Below are positions 28,618 to 35,642 of a DNA stretch of 64,000 bases, piece by piece. The first letter of the stretch is position 1; each line of letters begins with the position of its first letter. The notes under the pieces are model-generated. The model was not told where the DNA came from and searched no databases. It was given only the letters and a program-made list of their open reading frames with translations. The stretch covers positions 1-64,000 of the forward strand of contig JAHDVP010000010.1 of the NCBI GenBank assembly GCA_023384575.1, given 5' to 3'. Position numbers and translations under genes: made by a program. Source of the DNA: Acidobacteriota bacterium. Lineage in GTDB: Bacteria > Acidobacteriota > Vicinamibacteria > Vicinamibacterales > JAFNAJ01.

Positions 28618-29762
28618 CCAGGCGCGACTACTACGAGGTTCTCGGTGTCGCTCGCGACGCGTCCGAGCAGGACATCAAGAGCGCCTATCGCAAGCTCGCG
28701 CTCAAGTACCACCCCGACCGCAATCCGGGAGATCATCAGGCCGAGGAACGCTTCAAGGAGGCGGCCGAGGCCTACGCCGTGCTGGCGGACTCCGAGCGGC
28801 GCGCGGTGTACGACCGCTTCGGCCACGCCGGGCTGAACGCGCAGGGCCCGGGGGCCGGACAGGGGTTCGACCCCACGATCTTCGCCGACTTCGGCGACAT
28901 CCTCGGCGGCCTCGGCGACATCTTCGGCTTCGGCGACATGTTCGGCGGCCGTCGCCGCGGCGGCGCGCAGCGCGGCGCCGACCTGCGCTACGACCTCGAG
29001 ATCGCCTTCGACGAAGCGGCCCGCGGCAGCGAGACCACGATCCAGATTCCTCGTGAAGAAACGTGCGAGACGTGTACCGGGTCGGGTGCGGCGCCCGGCA
29101 GCAGCCCGGAGACGTGTCGCCAGTGCGGCGGCCACGGTCAGGTGCGCTATCAGCAGGGCTTCTTCACCGTCGCCCGCACCTGCGGCGTCTGCCGCGGGAC
29201 GGGCCGCGTCATCGGCAAGCCCTGTGCGACCTGTCGCGGCGCGGGCCGCACGACACGCGAGCGCAAGCTCACCGTCAGGATTCCTCCGGGCATCGCGACG
29301 GGCCAGCGCCTGCGCCTCTACGGCGAGGGCGAACACGGCATCGCCGGAGGCCCGCCGGGCGACCTCTACGTCGTCGTGCACGTTCAGGAGCACCCGCTGT
29401 TCCGCCGCGACGGCGACGACCTCTACTGCGACGTCACCGCGACGTACCCGACGCTGGCCCTGGGCGGCCAGGTGAAGGTCCCCACGCTCGACGCCGAGGA
29501 GACGGTCGACGTGCCCGAGGGCACGGCCGTCGGGAGCACGTTCAGGCTGCGCGGCAAGGGACTGCCCAACGTGTCGGGGCGCGGCCAGGGCGACCTGTTC
29601 GTCACGCTGCGCGTGGGCGTCCCGAAGAAGCTCACGAAGGAGCAGCGCCGGCTGCTCCAGGACCTTGCGCGCACGCTCGGCGACGAGAGCGTTCCGCGCC
29701 GCCGCGACGAGGGCGAGGCCGAGAAGCCGTTCTTCGAGCGCGTGAAGGACATCTTTGGCTGA
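28614..29762 (+). CDS. dnaJ: chaperone DnaJ
   Basis: A 382-residue type I J-protein that stimulates the DnaK ATPase. The J domain has HPD at 33-35. A Gly/Phe-rich stretch spans about 78-113. The zinc region carries the four CxxCxGxG repeats [24 protein letters not shown] and CATCRGAG (151-212). Substrate-binding and dimerisation domains follow. GTG28614 overlaps the grpE stop. It follows grpE directly: dnaK, which usually lies between them, is absent here. Confidence 0.97.
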   Translation: MTRRDYYEVLGVARDASEQDIKSAYRKLALKYHPDRNPGDHQAEERFKEAAEAYAVLADSERRAVYDRFGHAGLNAQGPGAGQGFDPTIFADFGDILGGLGDIFGFGDMFGGRRRGGAQRGADLRYDLEIAFDEAARGSETTIQIPREETCETCTGSGAAPGSSPETCRQCGGHGQVRYQQGFFTVARTCGVCRGTGRVIGKPCATCRGAGRTTRERKLTVRIPPGIATGQRLRLYGEGEHGIAGGPPGDLYVVVHVQEHPLFRRDGDDLYCDVTATYPTLALGGQVKVPTLDAEETVDVPEGTAVGSTFRLRGKGLPNVSGRGQGDLFVTLRVGVPKKLTKEQRRLLQDLARTLGDESVPRRRDEGEAEKPFFERVKDIFG

Positions 29763-30636
29763 CCCGTCGCGCGCGGCGAGGCGGCATCCCGCGCTCGACC
29801 TCGACGAGCCAGGGGGGCGCGACTGGCCAGCCGGCTTCTTGGAGACGCTCGCCCTCGCCATCGACGGCCTGGGGGTCGTCGCCGTCGACGACGGCGCGCC
29901 GGGACGGTGGCGGATCTTCTTCGAATCCCCGCCGGCACGTGAGGCAGCGCGTGCCGCCCTCGGCGCCAGCCTCGCCGGGTCGGTGGTGATCTCACCAGTC
30001 GACGTGGAAGACGAGGGCTGGACCACCCGCGTGCAGGAAGACCTGCGTGCCGTACGGGTCGAACGCCTCCTGGTCGCCCCACCCTGGGACCTCCCTCCCG
30101 CGGCCGCGGGAACGCCGTCGGAGACGCTGGTGGTCGTCATCGAACCGTCCATGGGTTTCGGCACGGGGCACCACCAGTCGACGCGGCTCTGCTTGCGCCT
30201 GCTCCAGATGACGGAGGTCGCCGGACGTCGCGCGATCGACGTGGGCACCGGGTCGGGCGTGCTCGCCATCGCCGCGCGGCGGTTGGGGGCACGTGAGGTG
30301 ATCGCCTTCGACGTCGACCCGGATGCGGTGGCGTCGGCGCGGGCCAACGTGGCGTTGAACGGTCTCGACGGCATCGAGGTGGTCGACGGCGACGTAGCGG
30401 TCCTCGGTACCGCGCCCGCCGAGGTGGTGCTCGCCAACCTGACGATGTTCCTGTTGCGTCAGCGGCGCGCGGCGGTGGCGGGCCTCGTCGCCCCGGGTGG
30501 GGCGCTCATCGCGAGCGGCTTCACGCTGAACCAGGTGGGGCTCGTGCTCGAGGCCTTCCCAGGGTTCGATGTCGAGCAGAGGATCGAGGAAGACGACTGG
30601 GTCGGCCTGGTGCTGCGCTCTGGGGTCAGGTCGTGA
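29755..30636 (+). CDS. prmA: ribosomal protein L11 methyltransferase
   Basis: A 293-residue AdoMet-dependent methyltransferase that modifies L11. The diagnostic segment is [17 protein letters not shown], followed by motif [14 protein letters not shown], the acidic ribose-binding strand [11 protein letters not shown], and VVLANLTM at the catalytic position. The start is a TTG at 29755 inside the last codons of dnaJ (8 base overlap), in line with end-to-end cotranscription. The last five residues SGVRS and the TGA stop are encoded by the left arm of a TGGGGTCAGGTC repeat. Confidence 0.94.
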   Translation: MADPSRAARRHPALDLDEPGGRDWPAGFLETLALAIDGLGVVAVDDGAPGRWRIFFESPPAREAARAALGASLAGSVVISPVDVEDEGWTTRVQEDLRAVRVERLLVAPPWDLPPAAAGTPSETLVVVIEPSMGFGTGHHQSTRLCLRLLQMTEVAGRRAIDVGTGSGVLAIAARRLGAREVIAFDVDPDAVASARANVALNGLDGIEVVDGDVAVLGTAPAEVVLANLTMFLLRQRRAAVAGLVAPGGALIASGFTLNQVGLVLEAFPGFDVEQRIEEDDWVGLVLRSGVRS

Positions 30637-30665
30637 AGAAACCGTGGATTCAAGACCTGACCCCA
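30621..30665. repeat. REP-like family 2: TGGGGTCAGGTC inverted pair at convergent 3' ends
   Basis: The arms TGGGGTCAGGTCGTGA (30621-30636) and, inverted, TGGGGTCAGGTCTTGA (30665-30650) match at 15 of 16 bases around a 13-base loop. Each arm ends in TGA, and those TGAs are the stop codons of prmA (plus) and rsmE (minus). Both proteins therefore end in GVRS. It can also serve as a hairpin terminator for both genes. Confidence 0.9.
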
Positions 30666-31417
30666 CGGTCGTCGTCCCATTCGTGACACAGGATCGCGAG
30701 GGCGACGACCGGCGCCACCTCCGCCCGCAGGGTCCGCCGGCCGAGCGACCAGCCGACCACGCCGTGCCGTGCCGCCGCGTCGACCTCCTCGGCCGTCCAC
30801 CCCCCTTCCGGCCCGACCGCGAGGCTCACGCCTCCTGCCACGGCGATGGCGCGCCGGTCTGCGATCCAGTCCTCGAGGGTGGCGCCAGACGCCCTCTCCG
30901 GCTCGACGAGCAGCAGGCGCACGGCGGCCTCGTCGGTGGCCAGCCACTGGTCGAACGTCGCCGGCGGGCGTACCTCGGGCACGACGGCCCGGCCCGACTG
31001 CTTCGCCGCCCCGACGGCGATGCGATGCCAGCGCTCGACGGCACGGCCTGAGGCGACCGCCCGCGTCGGGACGGTGCACTGCTCGGCGAGGAGCGGGACG
31101 ATCGCCGCCACGCCCAGCATCGTCGCGTCGCGGACGACGGCGTCCATCGCCTCGTGCTTGAGGACGGCCTGGACCAGTGTGACCCGTACGGCCATCTCGC
31201 GAGCCGATTCGACGACGGCGCCGAGCGCGAGGCGCGCGCCGCGCCGGGACACGGCGAGCACGCGCGCCGCGCGTTCGAGTCCACACCCGTCGAAGACCCG
31301 CACCTCGGCGCCGACGCGCAAGCGCAGCACGTGCGCGAGGTGGTGCGCCTCGTCGGGCGGAAGGTCGACGTCGAGGGCGTCGCGATCGAACGACGCGACG
31401 TGGAAGCGCGGGATCAC
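30650..31417 (-). CDS. rsmE: 16S rRNA m3U1498 methyltransferase
   Basis: A 255-residue SPOUT methyltransferase. The N-terminal PUA-like part begins IPRFHV, and the C-terminal knot shows AVGPEGGWTAEEV and LGRRTLRAEVAPVVAL. I place the start at GTG31417 rather than ATG31426. The family starts with M-x-IPR, and a perfect TATAAT overlaps the ATG so that transcription should begin at 31417. It converges on prmA, an old partner gene in many genomes. The C-terminus is formed by a REP-like repeat arm. Confidence 0.94.
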   Translation of the reverse strand: MIPRFHVASFDRDALDVDLPPDEAHHLAHVLRLRVGAEVRVFDGCGLERAARVLAVSRRGARLALGAVVESAREMAVRVTLVQAVLKHEAMDAVVRDATMLGVAAIVPLLAEQCTVPTRAVASGRAVERWHRIAVGAAKQSGRAVVPEVRPPATFDQWLATDEAAVRLLLVEPERASGATLEDWIADRRAIAVAGGVSLAVGPEGGWTAEEVDAAARHGVVGWSLGRRTLRAEVAPVVALAILCHEWDDDRGVRS

Positions 31418-31429
31418 TGCCGTCATTAT
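31417..31429 (-). promoter_or_regulatory. -10 box for a leaderless rsmE transcript
   Basis: On the minus strand TATAAT spans 31429 to 31424, and the seventh base after it is the G of GTG31417. The upstream ATG at 31426 overlaps the hexamer, so it would not be in the mRNA. Confidence 0.5.
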
Positions 31430-31454
31430 AGGCAGCGCACCCGGTCCTTTCGGC

Positions 31455-31460
31455 TATACT
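31455..31460 (+). promoter_or_regulatory. -10 box of the kinase gene
   Basis: TATACT lies eight bases before ATG31469, so the predicted start point falls within two bases of the start codon. No ribosome-binding site fits in that space. It is divergent from the rsmE promoter, 26 bases away. Confidence 0.45.
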
Positions 31461-31468
31461 CGCCCCGG

Positions 31469-32461
31469 ATGCTGTTCAAGGGGCAGACCCTCGGCAAGTA
31501 CCGAATCCTGTCGCAGCTCGGGAGTGGCGGATTCGGCACCGTCTACCTCGCCGAAGACACCTGGATCGACAAGAAAGTCGCCATCAAGGTCCCCCATCGA
31601 CAAGGGCTCGACTTCGGCGACCTCCTGCGTGAGCCCCGCCTGCTCGCCTCGGTGAGCCATCCGAACATCGTCGCCATCACGACCGCCGAGAAGCAGGACA
31701 ACACCTTCTTCATCGTGATGGAGTACGTGCCTGGCGAGACGCTCGAGAGCATCATCGGCCGTGAAGGGGCACTCGAGATCCCGCGCGCGCTCGACTACAC
31801 GGTGCAGATCTGCAACGCCATCGACCACGCGCATCGCCAGGGCGTGATTCACCGCGACCTGCGCCCGGCGAACGTGCTGGTCTCCGAGACGGGCGTGTGC
31901 AAGGTCGCCGACTTCGGCACGTCGCGTTTCCTCGAGATCGCCGCGCATGGAACGACGGTCATCGGCAGTCCGCCGTACATGGCGCCCGAGCAGTTCCACG
32001 GCAAGGCGGTCTTCGCCTCCGATCTCTACTCGCTCGGCATCACGATGTACCAGATGCTGACCGGCGTGCTGCCGTACGACACGCCTGCGCCGTCGGATCT
32101 CGACCGGCTGATGAGCGGGGAGCTCGTCTCGCCACCGCGCGTCCGGAACCCCGCGATCCCGAAGCGGCTGAACGATATCGTCATGCGGGCGCTCGCGCCC
32201 GAACTCACGGTCCGCTACGCGCGCGCGAGCGATCTGCTGAGCGACGTCCTCGGGCTGCGGCCGTCGCCCGTGCGACGACCGACGCCAGTTGAGAGGGGCG
32301 ACGCCGCGCCGCACGTGGTCGGCGGAGGCCCGGCGGCGCTCGAGAGCGTGGCCGCGAGACCCCGCTCACCGCTTCCGCAGGCCCCACGCTTCTGCTGGCA
32401 CTGCCGCAAGCCGCTGCACGCGCGGTCGGGACGCTGTCCGTTTTGCGGTGAAGCGCAGTGA
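31469..32461 (+). CDS. Ser/Thr protein kinase with C-terminal zinc ribbon
   Basis: A 330-residue soluble Hanks-type kinase with an intact active site: glycine loop GSGGFGTVY (18-26), Lys40 in VAIK, Glu55, HRDLRPAN (128-135, Arg replacing the usual Lys), DFG (148-150) and APE (172-174). After a short linker the protein ends in a four-cysteine zinc ribbon (Cys309, Cys312, Cys323, Cys326). There is no membrane helix, PASTA or PEGA domain, unlike typical receptor kinases. Substrates are unknown. It diverges from rsmE and is followed by a 398 bp gap, so it is probably monocistronic. Confidence 0.92.
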   Translation: MLFKGQTLGKYRILSQLGSGGFGTVYLAEDTWIDKKVAIKVPHRQGLDFGDLLREPRLLASVSHPNIVAITTAEKQDNTFFIVMEYVPGETLESIIGREGALEIPRALDYTVQICNAIDHAHRQGVIHRDLRPANVLVSETGVCKVADFGTSRFLEIAAHGTTVIGSPPYMAPEQFHGKAVFASDLYSLGITMYQMLTGVLPYDTPAPSDLDRLMSGELVSPPRVRNPAIPKRLNDIVMRALAPELTVRYARASDLLSDVLGLRPSPVRRPTPVERGDAAPHVVGGGPAALESVAARPRSPLPQAPRFCWHCRKPLHARSGRCPFCGEAQ

Positions 32462-32859
32462 GTGTTAGCCTTGATTCGACGATCCGGGTGACGGCTTCCG
32501 GCTGGCGGCCGGCGGCTGACGGCCCCTACACGGCCAATCCCCGCGTTCTCGCTGATTGGCCACTTCGCTGAGAGTGACCGAAGGCCACCGGGTCCAACGG
32601 CTGGTTTCGCCAGGAAGGCCGGCGGCGCCGGCCGCCAGCCGGAGTGTCGCGTGCCGAGTGACGTCACGGCTCATGCCAGCACCGAGTTCTCGCCACGTGG
32701 GGCCATCGGCCCCCCCAGGGTCGTGCCGCCCTGACGTTCTGCCGGCCGCCGGTGGGTTGACCCGTGGCGCCGCAGTCGGCCGGCGCCGAGCGGCCCTCGC
32801 GCGGCGATGCGGTGCGGCGCCTCCCGCCTCGTGCTCCCCCGGTCCAAGGAGATGGACAC
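32462..32859 (+). other. 398 bp gap / possible long ilvE leader
   Basis: No ORF with a credible start is seen. A perfect 15 bp inverted repeat lies at 32498-32512 and 32628-32642 with a 115-base loop. A 10 bp palindrome GTGACGTCAC lies at 32658-32667. AAGGAG at 32846-32851 is the ilvE ribosome-binding site. The region could be a structured 5' leader; I recognise no known riboswitch. Confidence 0.5.
32498..32642. repeat. 15 bp perfect inverted repeat, 115-base spacing
   Basis: CCGGCTGGCGGCCGG at 32498-32512 returns inverted at 32628-32642. Both arms sit in wider CGGC-rich sequence, so chance pairing in a GC-rich region is possible. Confidence 0.7.
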
Positions 32860-33837
32860 ATGAGCTTCCCGGTGAACGGTAAGGTCTGGATGAACGGCGC
32901 CCTCGTCGACTGGAGTGACGCCACCATCCACATCGCCTCTCACGTCATCCATTACGGCAGCGGCGTTTTCGAGGGCGCCCGGTGCTACGACACGCCCAAG
33001 GGCTCGGCCTGCTTCCGGCTCGACGCGCACATGCGCCGGCTGTACGACTCGGCCCGGATCTACCGGATGGACTACCGGGTGCCCCTGGCCGAGATGACGG
33101 CGGCCGTCGTCGAGACGATTCAGGCCAACCACCTCAAGGCCTGCTACATCCGGCCGATTCTGTACCGGGGGTACGAGACGCTGGGTGTCAACCCGCTCCC
33201 CTGTCCGGTCGACGGGGCCATCCTCGTCTGGGAGTGGGGGGCGTACCTCGGCGCGGGGGCGACGGATCAGGGCGTCGACGTCTGCGTCAGCTCGTGGAAC
33301 CGACCGGCGGCGAACACACTGCCCGGGCTCGCGAAGACCACGGCGAACTACGCGAGCTCGCAGTTGATCAAGATGGAGGCGATCGCCGAGGGGTTCGCCG
33401 AGGGTATCGCCCTCGATACCCAGGGCTACCTGAGCGAGGGCTCCGGGCAGAACCTCTTCCTCGTCCGCGACGGCGTCCTCTACACGCCGACGATGAGCGA
33501 GGCGATCCTGCCCGGCATCACGCGCGACTCGATCGTGACGCTCGCGCGCGAGCTGGGCTACCGGGTGCGGGAGGAGCGGCTCCCCCGCGAGATGCTCTAC
33601 ATCGCCGACGAGGTCTTCTTCGTCGGCACGGCGGTCGAGATCACGCCGGTGAAGTCGGTGGATCGCATCACGGTCGGCTCGGGGGCGCGCGGACCGGTGA
33701 CCGCGGCCCTGCAGAAGGCGTTCTTCGCGATCATCAACGGCGAGGCGCCCGACACGCACGGCTGGCTCACGTACCTGCCGGCCGGCGGCGGCGCCGAGGC
33801 CACGGCAGCCGCAGGGAAGGCGGCCACGGAACGGTAA
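32860..33837 (+). CDS. ilvE: branched-chain amino acid aminotransferase
   Basis: A 325-residue fold-type IV PLP enzyme that transaminates leucine, isoleucine and valine or their keto acids. Markers are HVIHYGSGVFEGARCY (28-43), the PLP lysine in PGLAKTTANYASS (Lys159) and EGSGQNLFLV. ATG32860 is chosen because AAGGAG lies eight bases upstream; an earlier in-frame start would add 32 atypical residues. The tail after TYLPAGG is low in complexity. pilT follows on the same strand after 31 bases. Confidence 0.95.
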   Translation: MSFPVNGKVWMNGALVDWSDATIHIASHVIHYGSGVFEGARCYDTPKGSACFRLDAHMRRLYDSARIYRMDYRVPLAEMTAAVVETIQANHLKACYIRPILYRGYETLGVNPLPCPVDGAILVWEWGAYLGAGATDQGVDVCVSSWNRPAANTLPGLAKTTANYASSQLIKMEAIAEGFAEGIALDTQGYLSEGSGQNLFLVRDGVLYTPTMSEAILPGITRDSIVTLARELGYRVREERLPREMLYIADEVFFVGTAVEITPVKSVDRITVGSGARGPVTAALQKAFFAIINGEAPDTHGWLTYLPAGGGAEATAAAGKAATER

Positions 33838-33868
33838 CGCGGTCGGCCACCGCAGCGAGCGCGACACG

Positions 33869-35017
33869 ATGCACATCAACGAACTGCTCCGCACCGCCAT
33901 CGAGCGACGCGCCTCCGACCTGCACATCAAGGTGGGCAGTTACCCGATGATGCGCGTCGACGGCACGCTGATCGTCTGCAGCGAGGAGAAGCGCCTCGAG
34001 CGGGACGACACGGAGGCGATCGCCCGGACGATGATGTCGCCCGCCCAGTTCGAGAAGTTCCGGAAGATGAGCGAGGTCGACCTGGCCTACAGCGTGCCCG
34101 GGCTCGGCCGCTTCCGCTGCAACCTCTTCCACCAGCGCGGCACGATCGGTCTCGTCGTCCGCATCATCCCCACGGTGGTGCCGACGGTCGACGAGCTCGA
34201 TCTGCCCCCCGTGCTGAAGCGCATCGCGTCGGAGGAGCGCGGTCTGGTGCTCGTCACCGGCACGACGGGCTCGGGCAAGAGCACGACGCTCGCCGCGATG
34301 ATCAGCCACATCAACCACACGCGCTCGACCCACATCATGACGGTGGAGGACCCGATCGAGTACCTCCACCGCGACCACTTCTCCATCGTCAATCAGCGCG
34401 AGGTGGCGGTCGACACGCCGTCGTTCGCTCATGCGCTCCGCAGCGCGCTGCGGCAGGACCCCGACGTCATCCTCGTCGGGGAGATGCGCGACCTCGAGAC
34501 GGTCGAGACGGCGCTGCTCGCCGCGGAGACCGGCCACCTCGTCTTCTCGACGCTGCACACGCTCGATGCGCCGGAGAGCATCAACCGCATCGTGGCGGTG
34601 TTCCCGCCGCACCAGCAGCGCCAGGTGCGTCTGCAGCTCGCCAGCGTCCTCAAGGCGGTGATCTCGCAGCGCCTCATGCCCCGCGCCAACGGCGCCGGGC
34701 GCATCGCGGCCGTCGAGGTGATGCTCGCCACGCCGTTCATCCGCGACTGCATCATCGACAAGGACAAGACGCACCTCATCCTCGGCGCGATCGCGGCGGG
34801 CACGTCGCAGTACGGCATGCAGACGTTCGACCAGGCCATCTTCTCGCTCTACGAGCGGGGGACGATCTCCTTCGACGACGCGGTCCGCTACGCCTCGAAC
34901 AAGGACGAGTTCAACCTGAAGGTCCAGGGCATCGCCTCGACGTCGGAGATCGCCCGCGAGCAGATGCTCCGCTCCGCCACCGGAGAGGACGCCGACATCA
35001 TCCGCTTCGGCGGGTAG
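33869..35017 (+). CDS. pilT: type IV pilus retraction ATPase PilT/PilU
   Basis: A 382-residue hexameric secretion-type ATPase. It opens MHINELLRTAIERRASDLHI. Walker A is GTTGSGKST (131-139). The Asp box TVEDPIEYLH, Walker B PDVILVGEMRD and His box FSTLHT follow. It powers pilus retraction, twitching and DNA uptake. No pilin or assembly genes are adjacent, so the rest of the system is elsewhere. recX starts three bases after its stop. Confidence 0.95.
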   Translation: MHINELLRTAIERRASDLHIKVGSYPMMRVDGTLIVCSEEKRLERDDTEAIARTMMSPAQFEKFRKMSEVDLAYSVPGLGRFRCNLFHQRGTIGLVVRIIPTVVPTVDELDLPPVLKRIASEERGLVLVTGTTGSGKSTTLAAMISHINHTRSTHIMTVEDPIEYLHRDHFSIVNQREVAVDTPSFAHALRSALRQDPDVILVGEMRDLETVETALLAAETGHLVFSTLHTLDAPESINRIVAVFPPHQQRQVRLQLASVLKAVISQRLMPRANGAGRIAAVEVMLATPFIRDCIIDKDKTHLILGAIAAGTSQYGMQTFDQAIFSLYERGTISFDDAVRYASNKDEFNLKVQGIASTSEIAREQMLRSATGEDADIIRFGG

Positions 35018-35020
35018 ACC

Positions 35021-35488
35021 GTGGCCGACGCGTACTCGACCGGCCTGCGACTGCTCGGGCGGCGCGAGCTGTCCACACGGCAGGTGCGCGACCGGCTGGC
35101 GCGTCTCGGGTTCGCTCCGCCAGAAGTCGACGGCGCCGTCTCCCGCCTGACCCGCGCCGGCGCGCTCGACGACGGCCGCGTCGCCCGCGCGTTCGCGCGG
35201 ACGAGCGCCGCGGTGAAGGGCCGCGGACCCGACCGCGTACGACGTGAGCTGGCCCTGATGGGAATCCCGGCGGAGCTGGCCGACGTGGCCCTGACCGAGG
35301 TCTTCGGCGAGGTCGACGAGGCGGCGCTGCTTCGTCGCGCGCTCGCGCGAAAGGCCCCCCGCGGCCTCGGCGACGCGCGAGCGCGGCGGCGGGTCTTCGC
35401 CGCGCTCGTGCGCCAGGGGTTCGCCCCCGAGCGGGTGCTCGCCGCACTGCGCGCCCACGGGGTCGACGACGCCATCGAGTCGGACTAG
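35021..35488 (+). CDS. recX: RecX family regulatory protein
   Basis: A 155-residue three-helix-repeat protein; RecX modulates RecA filaments. Features are LLGRRELSTRQVRDRLARLG (residues 11-30) and GRGPDRVRRELALMGIP, followed by C-terminal helices with RRRVFAALVRQGF. It lacks an adjacent recA but precedes alaS, and recA-recX-alaS is a common order, so recA has been lost from this spot or moved. GTG35021 is the start. The TAG stop is part of the CTAG end of the second repeat-element copy. Confidence 0.88.
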   Translation: MADAYSTGLRLLGRRELSTRQVRDRLARLGFAPPEVDGAVSRLTRAGALDDGRVARAFARTSAAVKGRGPDRVRRELALMGIPAELADVALTEVFGEVDEAALLRRALARKAPRGLGDARARRRVFAALVRQGFAPERVLAALRAHGVDDAIESD

Positions 35489-35605
35489 ACCGGATCTCAC
35501 GTGCGTTGAGGATGCCGGGCCCTGTGGAGACGACCGACACGACACGCCTGACCGCCCGAGAAGGCTCAGGGGCCCAACGCGGTTGACCGGCGCACCCGCG
35601 CCCCG
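35485..35605. mobile_element. repeat element, copy 2 (half copy)
   Basis: It starts at the CTAG of the recX stop and runs CCGGATCTCACGTGCGTTGA and on, matching the right half of copy 1 in inverse and the left half of copy 3, through CGACCGACACGACACGCCTG to GCGGTTGA (about 35586). After that the match becomes patchy and the other terminus is missing. It is a decayed or one-ended copy between recX and alaS. Confidence 0.75.
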
Positions 35606-35629
35606 CGACCCCGTTCGACACGGCAGCGC

Positions 35630-35642
35630 TACAATAGGCGGA
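35630..35642 (+). promoter_or_regulatory. -10 box for a leaderless alaS transcript
   Basis: TACAAT (35630-35635) puts the predicted transcription start exactly on the A of ATG35642. The bases between (AGGCGG) leave room for only a very close ribosome-binding site. Confidence 0.4.
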
